From Clostridia bacterium (lineage in GTDB: Bacteria; Bacillota; Clostridia; Christensenellales; CAG-1252), in the NCBI GenBank assembly GCA_017394805.1, contig JAFPXC010000007.1, positions 65,093-129,092 on the forward strand: DNA of 64,000 nt, written 5' to 3'. How positions within the stretch are numbered: position 1 is the stretch's first letter; each line of letters opens with the position of its first letter. Of this stretch, positions 30,660-38,935 are shown in pieces. Both the position numbers and the translations under genes were made by a program. The notes under the pieces were generated by a model. It searched no databases, was not told where the DNA came from, and was given only the letters and a program-made list of their open reading frames with translations.

Positions 30660-31769
30660 TTAGAAAAGGTTGGCGTGCTTACCCACCCATTGCATGAATT
30701 CGGGGATCTGCATCAGTTGCTTTTTGACCGCTTCGCCTTTGGCGAGCATCTCCTTGAAAAAAGTGGCCGTGTAGTCGGGCGGGAAGTTGGTGCTGTAAGC
30801 CACCAACGCGCGCGTTTTGGGTAGGTCTTTGCAGTCGCCCACGGCGGCTACGAAGAGGCGCACCGTGGCGTACAAAGCGTCGGGCGACTTGGGCACGGCT
30901 TGGTATTCGCCCGCAATGATTTTTTTGACGCTGGGCAAGGTGGCGTGCGTGCGGCACCAAGAGGAAAATTCGTTGGCGACGCCTACGCCCACCAAGCCCG
31001 CGATCATCGGGTAGGCCTCTTTCACTTCGGCGTAACAGCCTTGCAGTAAGACGTTGCTCACCATCTCCCAACTGCGCGGCGTGGCGTAGGCCACGTCGTC
31101 GTTGCCGCCGTTGAACGTGCACAGCAGATCCTGTCGGTTGGACAAAAAAACCACTACACGTAGGTCGAGTTTTTGCGCCGTCGCCCATTCTCGCCATGCG
31201 TCGAAGTCCACGTCTATCTGCAAGTGACACATACGGTTGGCGAGTGCTTTCGGCATCTTGTAGGCCACCGATTTGTCGGTGACGCGGTTGCCTGCGGCGA
31301 TGACGATGCAGTTGTCGGGCAGGCGGTGCTCGCCGATGACTCTATCGAGGGTGATTTGGTAGGCCGCCGCCTGCACCGAGGGGAGCGCGGCCGATATTTC
31401 GTCCAAAAACAATATGTTCACGGTGTCCGCGTCCGCGCGCATATCGAAAATCTTGGGTCGTAGCCAAATGGCGAAGGTCTTGCTTTGGTCTGCGGTGGGA
31501 ATACCCCTGAGGTCGATGGGGTTGAATAGCAGTAGGCGCACGTCGGTGACTTCCACCTTTTTGCCCGTATGCCGACGTATGTATTGCGCAAGTTGCCGTA
31601 CGCCCTGCGATTTGCCCACGCCGGGAATGCCCCACAGCATGACGGCGGGCACTTTCCACACGGGTTCGCCGCTTTGAATGGTATTGACGTACAACGCGCC
31701 CAGCGAGTCCACCATAGCGGTGGGGGACATACCCACTATGCCCGTCGATTGTATTTCGGTTTTACTCAT
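30660..31769 (-). CDS. MoxR-type AAA+ ATPase
   Basis: A 369-residue AAA+ protein. Walker A is WGIPGVGKSQGV (residues 47-54 core), Walker B is NILFLDEIS (119-126), and AAGNRVTDKSVAYKMPKALANRM holds sensor 1 and the arginine-finger region. MoxR proteins act as chaperone-like remodelling ATPases together with VWA proteins that bring metal-bound substrates. The gene lies between helicase and VWA genes; it overlaps the helicase 3' end by eight bases and abuts the VWA gene, so all three are one translational unit. Confidence 0.88.
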   Translation of the reverse strand: MSKTEIQSTGIVGMSPTAMVDSLGALYVNTIQSGEPVWKVPAVMLWGIPGVGKSQGVRQLAQYIRRHTGKKVEVTDVRLLLFNPIDLRGIPTADQSKTFAIWLRPKIFDMRADADTVNILFLDEISAALPSVQAAAYQITLDRVIGEHRLPDNCIVIAAGNRVTDKSVAYKMPKALANRMCHLQIDVDFDAWREWATAQKLDLRVVVFLSNRQDLLCTFNGGNDDVAYATPRSWEMVSNVLLQGCYAEVKEAYPMIAGLVGVGVANEFSSWCRTHATLPSVKKIIAGEYQAVPKSPDALYATVRLFVAAVGDCKDLPKTRALVAYSTNFPPDYTATFFKEMLAKGEAVKKQLMQIPEFMQWVGKHANLF

Positions 31770-34700
31770 CGTCGTTCACTCCCAATTCTTTGTCAAGTTT
31801 TGCGAGGGTCTCCCTCGTTTTTTCGATTTCTTCTTCCAGATTGTCCACCCGCGACAACTCCTTTTGCGCGTCTTCGAGTTCGGCGGAGAGGTCGTTGAGG
31901 CGGTTTTTCAGCTCGGCCGCCCGCACGCCGAATCCGTTGAGAATGCGATCCACCGCCGCCATCGCGCTCAGGGCCGAGCCGGCGATATCGAGGTCGGTGC
32001 GCCAATCGAAGGAGCCGCGCACGATAAGACGCGGATTATTATACACCATTCGTTGGGGTATCACCAACTTAAATCCTCTGTATTCCGCCAGCAACTCCTC
32101 TTCGGGGCGGTCTACGTCCAACGCGATGGCCGCGGTGATGATTTCGCCTATTTGACGGCGGTTTACCTGGTCGGCCTTGTGCGCCTCGTAGGTGCGGTTG
32201 TCGGCCTTACAGCACTTGATGAGCAGTTTGATATGCTCTATCTCGGCGGGAATGTATTGCAGTTTGTAATGCAGTTGCTCGTCGCGCTCGGCTTTGCATT
32301 TGGACAGTAGCACCAAGCGCACCAACTTGTTGGCGGTCTCCACGCGCTCTTTGATGCGCGGATCGCCGATGGCCAAGGCTTTGATCTGGGCGTAGGTGAG
32401 CGTCAGCCCGTCCACGTCCTCGCCGTCGCGGCGGTCGAGGCTGTTGTAGAGCAGTTGACTGATGAAGCGCTGTTTGCTTTCGAGTAGTTGCCACGAATAG
32501 GCGTCGAAACTGCCGTCCGTGATATAGCGGTATATCTCCACGTCGTCGTTTTGGTTGCCTTGCCGTAGCATACGCCCCTCTCGTTGCACCATATCGGCGG
32601 GACGCCACGGTACGTCCAAGTGATGCACGGCAAAGAGGCGGCGCTGGACGTTGACGCCCGTCCCCAATTTGAAGGTGCTGCCGATGAGCACGCGCACGGC
32701 GCCCTCGTTGACCGCCGCAAACAAAGCCTGTTTTTCGAGGTCGGATTTGGCGTCGTGGATATAGGCGATCTGGTCGTTCGGCACGCCGAGTCCCACCAAT
32801 AGCCTGCGCATTTCGTCGTACGCGTTGAAGGTGGACTTGGGCGCGGAAATATCGCAAAACACGAGTTGGGTCACCAAGGGCTTGTCCCGCCATATCGTAT
32901 ATACGTTTTCGGCGCAGGCCTCCACTTTGCTGTGGCGGTAGGGCTGTGCGGTCGGATCGACCAATCGCATATCGAGGGCGGCTTTGCGCCCGTCCACGGT
33001 CACTTTCAAGAGGTTGTCGCCCGGTTCGCTATTGTGCGCGCGGATATCTTCGGCGCGGTCGGCCAAAGAAAGTATGTACTCGTACTGTTCTTTGGAGCGG
33101 GGTACCACGATATTGTGGTAGTCCACCGTGCCGCGGAAGAGGTTTTCGTTGTCTTCGAGGTGGAAGTCGGCCACCGAGGCGAAAATATTGGTGAGTTCGG
33201 GCAGGTTGTGGAAGCGGTTGAAGCGCCGCCGCATACGGTAATTGACGGCGTCCACGTCTATCTCGAAGTCCTCGCTTTGTTCACCGAACATCAGCGCCCA
33301 TTCGTCGAAGCTGTCCAACCCCAAGAAGTGCAGTTGCCCCGGCTGCAAAAACTTCTGCATGACGTACATATCGGCGATGGTGTTGGTGATGGGCGTACCC
33401 GTGGCAAACACGATGGACTTCGCGCCCGTATAACGCGACAGCACGCGCACTTTGAGGTGCATATCGTCCGCGTGGGCGCTCGCGGCCTTTTGGAAGAAGT
33501 TGCCGCTTTGCCCGCCCAAGGTGATGTTTTTGAAGTTGTGCGCCTCGTCCACGAAGAGGCTGTTGACGCGCAGGTCTTCGAACTTGATGCCCGGCGCCTC
33601 CAGTTGCATTTTGCCCTCCACCGTGAGTATCTTGTCGGCCAATTCGCGGCGGTACACGGCGTATTCGGGGGTGTCCGGCAGGTCGTTCAACTCGTGGCGA
33701 AGCTCGTTCCGCACGCGCTTCAATCCCACGGGAATGGCGCCGAAACTGCTATAGGCCATCACGACGGCGTCGTAGTCTTCGGTCTTGATGCGTCGTAGCA
33801 CCGCCTGCCGCTTTTTGGGCGTGAAGTCCTTGGGGTACACCACGTACACGCGGGCTTGCGGGTAGAGGGTGTAGAAGGCCTCTTCCCATTGTCCCAAAAT
33901 GTTGTTGGGCACCACGAAGAGGTTTTTTTCGGATAGTTTCATACGCCGCATTTCCATCGCGGCGGCGATCATGATATAGGTCTTGCCCGTACCCACGCTG
34001 TGCGCCAAAAGGGTGGAACGTGAGGCGATAATTCGCGCCACGGCGTCCTTTTGGTGGGGGTACATGGTGATGACGGGATTCTTGCCGGGCAGGGAGAGGA
34101 AGGAGCCGTTGTAGCGGCGCGCCTTGATACAGCCGTAGCGGCGGTAGAAGATGTCTTCCAGCGTTTCGCGCACCTTGTCGTTGCCTTTGACGTAGCGGTT
34201 GAAGGCTTCGATGATATTGTTTTGCGCTTCCCTTGCGAGGGCTGTTTCGGCGTTGTTGACCGTGCGCTCGAAGCGCTGGTTCCTTGCGTAGCCCGGTTGA
34301 TACACGCGGTTGACGTCGTATATGACGATGGCTTTGTTGTTGAGGGTGTCCTCGATGATTTGGGGCGGCGAAATGCGTTTGGTGCCGTAGCCCGTGGAGA
34401 ACTTTTCGCCGTAGCGCACCTTCCAACGATTCAGGCGGGTGTCGTGTACCACGCCGTCTTTCAGTTTGAACCCCAGGTGCAGTAGGTCCACGACGAAATC
34501 GTTGACGATCTCGGCGGGTATCCAGGGCGAACCCAGCGTGTAGTATATTTGGTCGGTGGTCAAACGCACGGGCAACAGTTTTTCCAGCGCCTCCACGTTG
34601 GCGTCGAAGTAGCCTTGATATTTCTCGTTGGCGGCTTTGGCCGTCTCGTATTTTTGCAGAACGTTGCCCGAAAGGTACTCGTCCGAAGTCACCCACCCCT

Positions 34701-35340
34701 TGTAGAACACTTCGTTCCACTCCTTGGGGTTTTGGTAGACGCTCCCCGTCAGGCGCAGCAACCGCACGGTCTCGGCGAGATCCCGCCCCGCGATGGCCGC
34801 CACGTATTCCATATCCACCTTGCCGAGTTCGGCGAGGCTGTGCATCAAGGCGTCTTCGAGATTGTCCACCGTTTCGGTGGGCGCTTCGGCGGCGAAGGGG
34901 TTTACGTAGTCGGTGGGCAGGTCGTACGAGGTCACTTTTTTGACGTGTTCGGCTTGCCGCTTGGCTTCTTCTTCGGCTTTTTTCTCCTCGAGCAGTTTGT
35001 TGCGCTCTTCGCCGTAGCCCAAGTCGGCCAGTACCTTTTCGCCCAGTTTGGCCGCTTCTTCGTCGCTCATCGTTTGGCAGATGGCTTCGGTGTGGCGGTC
35101 GATGGCCTCCCGTATCTCGTCCGCCGTGCTGTCCTCGGCGATACGCAGGTCCGCGAGGGGTTCTTTGGGCGCGTCGCTCGCGCCGACCTCTATTGGGTCG
35201 GATAGACACAAATCCCCGTCGCTCGCGGCTACGGGGTTGGGTGCGGTCGTGTCGCTTGCGGTCACCTCTTCGTCGGGTGTGCCGTAGGCGGCCAAAACGT
35301 CTCGTGCGGCTCGTTCTTCTTTTTCGTTTATCTCTTCCAT
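31762..35340 (-). CDS. large SNF2-type superfamily 2 helicase of the mobile-element class
   Basis: A 1192-residue protein. The start at 35340 has AGAGGAAT in front; the longer reading begins inside the -10 box. Residues 1-130 are acidic and low in complexity. From about 250 to 430 it shows the conserved prelude of plasmid- and phage-encoded SNF2 helicases (TTDQIYYTLGSPWIPAEIVNDF; NGSFLSLPGKNPVITMYPHQ). Helicase motifs follow: I LLAHSVGTGKT near 445, II VDEAHN near 597, III FATGTPITN near 647, and VI QREGRMLRQGNQ near 920. A coiled coil forms the last 60 residues. Relatives on mobile elements usually carry an N6-adenine methylase domain at the N-terminus; here that domain is absent. First gene of an operon with MoxR and VWA genes. 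Confidence 0.85.
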   Translation of the reverse strand: MEEINEKEERAARDVLAAYGTPDEEVTASDTTAPNPVAASDGDLCLSDPIEVGASDAPKEPLADLRIAEDSTADEIREAIDRHTEAICQTMSDEEAAKLGEKVLADLGYGEERNKLLEEKKAEEEAKRQAEHVKKVTSYDLPTDYVNPFAAEAPTETVDNLEDALMHSLAELGKVDMEYVAAIAGRDLAETVRLLRLTGSVYQNPKEWNEVFYKGWVTSDEYLSGNVLQKYETAKAANEKYQGYFDANVEALEKLLPVRLTTDQIYYTLGSPWIPAEIVNDFVVDLLHLGFKLKDGVVHDTRLNRWKVRYGEKFSTGYGTKRISPPQIIEDTLNNKAIVIYDVNRVYQPGYARNQRFERTVNNAETALAREAQNNIIEAFNRYVKGNDKVRETLEDIFYRRYGCIKARRYNGSFLSLPGKNPVITMYPHQKDAVARIIASRSTLLAHSVGTGKTYIMIAAAMEMRRMKLSEKNLFVVPNNILGQWEEAFYTLYPQARVYVVYPKDFTPKKRQAVLRRIKTEDYDAVVMAYSSFGAIPVGLKRVRNELRHELNDLPDTPEYAVYRRELADKILTVEGKMQLEAPGIKFEDLRVNSLFVDEAHNFKNITLGGQSGNFFQKAASAHADDMHLKVRVLSRYTGAKSIVFATGTPITNTIADMYVMQKFLQPGQLHFLGLDSFDEWALMFGEQSEDFEIDVDAVNYRMRRRFNRFHNLPELTNIFASVADFHLEDNENLFRGTVDYHNIVVPRSKEQYEYILSLADRAEDIRAHNSEPGDNLLKVTVDGRKAALDMRLVDPTAQPYRHSKVEACAENVYTIWRDKPLVTQLVFCDISAPKSTFNAYDEMRRLLVGLGVPNDQIAYIHDAKSDLEKQALFAAVNEGAVRVLIGSTFKLGTGVNVQRRLFAVHHLDVPWRPADMVQREGRMLRQGNQNDDVEIYRYITDGSFDAYSWQLLESKQRFISQLLYNSLDRRDGEDVDGLTLTYAQIKALAIGDPRIKERVETANKLVRLVLLSKCKAERDEQLHYKLQYIPAEIEHIKLLIKCCKADNRTYEAHKADQVNRRQIGEIITAAIALDVDRPEEELLAEYRGFKLVIPQRMVYNNPRLIVRGSFDWRTDLDIAGSALSAMAAVDRILNGFGVRAAELKNRLNDLSAELEDAQKELSRVDNLEEEIEKTRETLAKLDKELGVNDDE

Positions 35341-35401
35341 ATTCCTCTTATCGTATAATCTCGTCAACGCGCAAATAATGCGTGCTTGCGCGTTCGCTTC
35401 C

Positions 35402-35431
35402 ATTATATAGTATTAGCCCCGTTTTCGACAA
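35402..35431 (-). promoter_or_regulatory. promoter of the helicase-MoxR-VWA operon
   Basis: On the minus strand TTGTCG (35426-35431), 18 bases, TATAAT (35402-35407). It gives a leader of about 55 bases before the helicase start at 35340. Confidence 0.6.
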
Positions 35432-35450
35432 ATGGAAACACGCCATTGAC

Positions 35451-35470
35451 AAAAAAACGCTCGGCGTTTT
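35451..35470 (-). terminator. small terminator after the 38-residue gene
   Basis: On the minus strand AAAACGC-CGA-GCGTTTT is followed by a continuous T-run (seven Ts in all). It separates the small gene from the helicase promoter. Confidence 0.6.
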
Positions 35471-35506
35471 GCGGGCGGCTCGATAAGAGAGAGAAAAACG
35501 CGGTTT

Positions 35507-35623
35507 TCAGGATTCTTTCGCCTTTCGTTTCGCCTTCAGTCGGGCGATTTTCTTCACCTCGTCTTGGGCGGACAGGTGGAACTTGTTGGTTTGTCCGGCA
35601 CTCGCTTTGGTCTTGTTGCGCAT
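35507..35623 (-). CDS. 38-residue basic small protein
   Basis: On the minus strand GAGGAGGTATT, an ideal ribosome site, precedes ATG at 35623. The 38 codons give a peptide starting MRNKTKASAGQTNKFHLS and ending in a strongly basic helix with alternating Lys and Arg (KKIARLKAKRKAKES). Its own terminator follows at 35451-35470. No cysteines and no hydrophobic segment. It could be an RNA- or DNA-binding peptide, a spore or ribosome-associated protein, or an accessory to the adjacent helicase operon transcribed in the same direction. I do not recognise a family. Confidence 0.6.
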   Translation of the reverse strand: MRNKTKASAGQTNKFHLSAQDEVKKIARLKAKRKAKES

Positions 35624-35746
35624 AATACCTCCTCGTCGCACGCCTATTGCCTTGGCGCGCGCCGTATTTCGGGCGTTAGTATGCGCGGGGCAGGGCGGTA
35701 CGATACGATTTTCGCAAAAAGGGTAGCGCGGAAGGAAAAATTATGG

Positions 35747-35752
35747 TATAAT
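35747..35752 (+). promoter_or_regulatory. -10 box upstream of the CitG-like gene
   Basis: TATAAT at 35747-35752 is in a suddenly AT-rich stretch 28 bases before the start codon. No clear -35 box is seen at the proper spacing. Confidence 0.4.
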
Positions 35753-35780
35753 TAATAATTATACGAACGTGGAGGACGGA

Positions 35781-36563
35781 ATGAATCCCAAGACGATGGC
35801 GGCACTGGCCGCCGAAGCTATGCAAAAGCAGTTGGACGTCACCCCCAAGCCCGGCTTGGTGGACAAGAACGGAACGGGGGCGCACGTCGATTTGGACTAT
35901 GCCACCATGCAAAAGGTCATCGCCATGCTCGTGCCCCATTGGGAGACCTTCGCCGAGACGGGGCTGTTCCTCGCCGAGAAGTCGGACGCCGAGGTTTCCG
36001 CCGTGATGGAAAAGGTGGGCGAAGCGGTCATCGACGAGATATTCGCCGTCACGGACGGCGTCAACGTCTACAAGGGCACGGTGTTTTGTCTCGGGCTGTT
36101 CATCACGGCCTACTACCGCCTCTACCGCAAGGGTGCGCCCTTGACGCCCGTGACCGTCAGCGACCAGATCGCTCGGTTGGCCGCGCCCATTCGCCGCCGC
36201 AAGGACACGCACGGCGATTGGGTCAACGAGAGTTACCAGGTGGGCGGCGCGTTGGCCGAGGCGCAGGCGGGCTACCGCCGTTGGTTGAACGCCTTGCCCC
36301 TATTGCGCGAGGCCGTGGCCAAAGGAGAGGAAGCGCGCTTTTTCCTGTACGTGGTGGCCCATCTCGAAGACAGTTGTCTATATTATCGCGCGGGTGCGGA
36401 GTTGGCCGGCAACGCGGCCACCATCGCCGCGTATTTGTACGAGCATTACAACGAGGAAGACGTCTTGGCGGCGTGCGCCTATTTCGAGCGTTGCCACCTG
36501 TCTACGGGTGGCGCGGGCGATATATTGACGCTGATGCTATTGGCGGACGCCGTATTACGATAG
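35781..36563 (+). CDS. CitG/MdcB-like protein (triphosphoribosyl-dephospho-CoA synthase family)
   Basis: A 260-residue all-helical cytoplasmic protein. The stretches TPKPGLVDKNGTGAHVDLDYATM near residue 22, GVNVYKGTVFCLGL near 92 and the C-terminal STGGAGDILTLMLLADA match the order of conserved motifs in CitG and MdcB, which make the prosthetic-group precursor of citrate or malonate lyase. The match is partial: the family has GVNTHKG and SPGGSADLLA. No citrate-lyase or malonate decarboxylase genes are near, so the true substrate may differ. GGAGG at 35771-35775 fixes the start at 35781. It is followed after eight bases by the HelD gene. Confidence 0.65.
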   Translation: MNPKTMAALAAEAMQKQLDVTPKPGLVDKNGTGAHVDLDYATMQKVIAMLVPHWETFAETGLFLAEKSDAEVSAVMEKVGEAVIDEIFAVTDGVNVYKGTVFCLGLFITAYYRLYRKGAPLTPVTVSDQIARLAAPIRRRKDTHGDWVNESYQVGGALAEAQAGYRRWLNALPLLREAVAKGEEARFFLYVVAHLEDSCLYYRAGAELAGNAATIAAYLYEHYNEEDVLAACAYFERCHLSTGGAGDILTLMLLADAVLR

Positions 36564-36571
36564 GGGGAAGT

Positions 36572-38638
36572 ATGGAAGAGAAACTCATTGCCAAAGAAAA
36601 GGAATATTTAGCGAATACTTTGTCGGTGTTGCGCACGCAGGCCGAGAAGATAGACGCGGAATTGGGAGAGACCGGGCAGACGCTCATCGAGCAACGCCAC
36701 CGGATATGGGAAAATCTCTCGGATATGGACGACACCGAGCAGTCGCAGGAAGAAACGCAGGCGCAACTCAAAGGGGAGCACTACGTTATGCTCGCCAAGC
36801 GGCGCAATATGATCGACAACCTTCTCTACAGCCCCTATTTCGGCAAGGTGGTGTTCGGCGAGACGTCGGACAAGCGCATCGCCTTCTACGTGGGCTTGTC
36901 GCAGGTGGACGACGGCAAGGGCGGCATCTACGTCATCGATTGGCGTGCGCCCATCGCCGATTTGTACTACAACTACGACGTGGGCAAGGCGGCCTTCGAA
37001 GCGCCCATGGGCACCGTGCGCGGCGAGATATACGCCAAATACCAATTCAAGATAACGGGGGGCGAATTGCGCTTTGTGGTGGATACGTCCACCACCATTC
37101 TGGACGAAGTGCTGTTGGCCGAGTTGGGCAAAAACGCCTCGGTCAATATGCGCCAGATAGCGGCCACCATTCAGCGGGAGCAGAACGCCGTCATTCGCCA
37201 TTCCTACGGCGACAACGTGCTGGTGTTCGGCGTGGCCGGTAGCGGCAAGACGTCCATCGCGCTGCATAGAGTGGCGTACATTCTCTATCATTGCCGCAGT
37301 GCGCTCAAAGCGTCGGATATGCTCATCATCACGCCCAACAAGGCGTTCACCAAGTATATCGGCAACGTCTTGCCCGAATTGGGCGAGGAGATGGCCAAGC
37401 AGTTGAGCATAGAGGACATCGTGCGCAACGAACTCAGCGAATACTACTACGAAACGCGGCACGAACACCTCGAAAAGATTTACGCCACGCCGCCCGATGA
37501 AGCCTCTATCGCGGATATGCGCTACAAGGCGAGCACGCGCTTCGTAGAGGACGTGGAGCGCTTTGCCAAACGGGTGGAGCGCGCCAGCTTCAAGCCCCGC
37601 GATTTCGTGGTAGGCAAGACCTACGTCTGTCCCCGCTCCACCTTCGAGGTGCTGTACGGCAAGCGTTTCGCGGCCTATCCCTTGCTCGTTCGTATGAGAA
37701 AGATCGTGGAATACGTCGTCAGGGATATGGGCGATACCTATCACAGCAAATTGAGCGCCGCCCTCCGCGACAGGGTGAGCGAAATGATCATGAGTATGTT
37801 CACGCGCTACAACACCTTGGCCATGTACCGCATTATGCTGCGGGACCTCGCCGAGAAAGAGGGCGCACCCGTCAAGACGTTCGGCGAGGACGATCCCATT
37901 CCGTACGAGGACGTGTTCGGCTTTATCCTCTTCAAGAGCCATATCGAGGGCGTCAGGTTGAAGGGCAACAAGGTCAAGCACCTCTTCATCGACGAGATGC
38001 AGGACTATACGCCCGCCCAATACGCCTATTTTAACCGCGTGTTCGGTTGCCCCAAGACCGTCTTGGGCGACGTCAATCAAATGGCAGATCCTTTCCTCAA
38101 CGTGGGGGACGAAGAGACCGCGCGGGCTATGCTGGGCGGTGAGTCGTGCGTTCGGTTCGATATCAACACGTCCTACCGTTCCACCTACGAGATAGCCACC
38201 TACGCCAACCGCTTCACCCCCGTCGCCATCACGCCCATCGACCGCCACGGAGAGGAGCCCGTGGTCGCGGCGGTAGCCGCCGAGGACTTGGTGCGCCGCA
38301 TCAAGGCCGAGGTGGACGTGGCACGCCAAAAGGGGTATACGTCCGTGGCAATTATTGCCAAAAGCGCGGACGAGGCGCGTAGATTGCAGGACGAATTGCG
38401 CTCTATCGGCGCGGTGCTTTTGCTCAATGCCGACGCCACCTACGTGGGCGGCGTGGTGGTCACCACGGCCTTTGCCGCCAAGGGTTTCGAGTTCGACCAA
38501 GTGATCCTTGCGGACGCTTCGGACGCGTTGTACGCCAACCCGTGGGACGACCGACTTCTCTATATCAGCGTGACCCGCGCTCTGCACCGTTTGGTGGTGC
38601 TGTATACGGGCAAACCCAGCCGCTACCTCGGCGTGTGA
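36572..38638 (+). CDS. helD: HelD-like superfamily 1 helicase (RNA polymerase recycling factor type)
   Basis: A 688-residue UvrD/Rep-fold ATPase. The N-terminal 110 residues are a long helical arm (HelD-specific coiled coil), followed by FGKVVFGETSDKRIAFYVG and YVIDWRAPIADLYYNYD, typical of HelD. Walker A is VFGVAGSGKTSIALHRVAYILYH near residue 220; DEMQDYTPAQYAYF near 475 is the Walker B region, DINTSYRST follows, and TAFAAKGFEFDQVILAD and YISVTRALHRLVVLYTG complete the helicase motifs. In Firmicutes HelD removes RNA polymerase from DNA. At 688 residues it is somewhat shorter than the Bacillus protein. GGGGGAAG precedes the ATG. Confidence 0.85.
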   Translation: MEEKLIAKEKEYLANTLSVLRTQAEKIDAELGETGQTLIEQRHRIWENLSDMDDTEQSQEETQAQLKGEHYVMLAKRRNMIDNLLYSPYFGKVVFGETSDKRIAFYVGLSQVDDGKGGIYVIDWRAPIADLYYNYDVGKAAFEAPMGTVRGEIYAKYQFKITGGELRFVVDTSTTILDEVLLAELGKNASVNMRQIAATIQREQNAVIRHSYGDNVLVFGVAGSGKTSIALHRVAYILYHCRSALKASDMLIITPNKAFTKYIGNVLPELGEEMAKQLSIEDIVRNELSEYYYETRHEHLEKIYATPPDEASIADMRYKASTRFVEDVERFAKRVERASFKPRDFVVGKTYVCPRSTFEVLYGKRFAAYPLLVRMRKIVEYVVRDMGDTYHSKLSAALRDRVSEMIMSMFTRYNTLAMYRIMLRDLAEKEGAPVKTFGEDDPIPYEDVFGFILFKSHIEGVRLKGNKVKHLFIDEMQDYTPAQYAYFNRVFGCPKTVLGDVNQMADPFLNVGDEETARAMLGGESCVRFDINTSYRSTYEIATYANRFTPVAITPIDRHGEEPVVAAVAAEDLVRRIKAEVDVARQKGYTSVAIIAKSADEARRLQDELRSIGAVLLLNADATYVGGVVVTTAFAAKGFEFDQVILADASDALYANPWDDRLLYISVTRALHRLVVLYTGKPSRYLGV

Positions 38639-38645
38639 CGGGGGC

Positions 38646-38712
38646 GGGAGAAATCCAAGGCATAGCCTTGGGAGAAATCCGTGCAGTCGCACGGGAGAAA
38701 TCCGCTTACGGC
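38646..38712. repeat. hairpin-and-linker array, GGGAGAAATCC type
   Basis: GGGAGAAATCC occurs three times (38646-38656, 38670-38680, 38693-38703). Between the copies stand unrelated hairpins: AAGGC-ATA-GCCTT (38657-38669), GTGC-AGTC-GCAC (38681-38692) and CCGC-TTAC-GGCGG. Nothing codes here. Confidence 0.85.
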
Positions 38713-38737
38713 GGGATGTGGATGAAAAAATAAATTG

Positions 38738-38880
38738 CACGCTATGCGTGCGTTGCGGATAGTATAATGATCCGCAACTTGCGCATTGCGCAAACTTCAC
38801 TCAAGGCCACGCCTTGAACTTCACTTGCAAAGCAAACTTCACTTTCGTGTCCGCGAAAACTTCACCGCGCAGAATGCGCC
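38738..38880. repeat. hairpin-and-linker array, ACTTCAC type
   Basis: ACTTCAC occurs four times (38794, 38818, 38836, 38859). It joins five different palindromes: TTGCGC-ATT-GCGCAA (38779-38793), TCAAGGC-CAC-GCCTTGA (38801-38817), TTGC-AAA-GCAA (38825-38835), TTTCG-TGTCCG-CGAAA (38843-38858) and GCGC-AGAAT-GCGC (38867-38879). Further hairpins GCACGC-TAT-GCGTGC and TTGCGGAT...ATCCGCAA precede it. With the array at 38646 it fills the gap between helD and the next gene. Confidence 0.85.
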
Positions 38881-38935
38881 TTTCCGTATATTTCCGCGTT
38901 TTTTCGTCCATCATTCTCCCAAAGGAGAGTGAAGT

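Noticed and set aside
35781-38638. CitG-like protein and HelD as a functional pair
   Set aside because: They are adjacent and co-directional, but nothing known links CoA prosthetic-group synthesis to RNA polymerase recycling; co-transcription alone is not enough.
38646-38880. CRISPR array
   Set aside because: The repeated words are only 7-11 bases and the parts between are short palindromes, not spacers of equal length; no cas genes are present.
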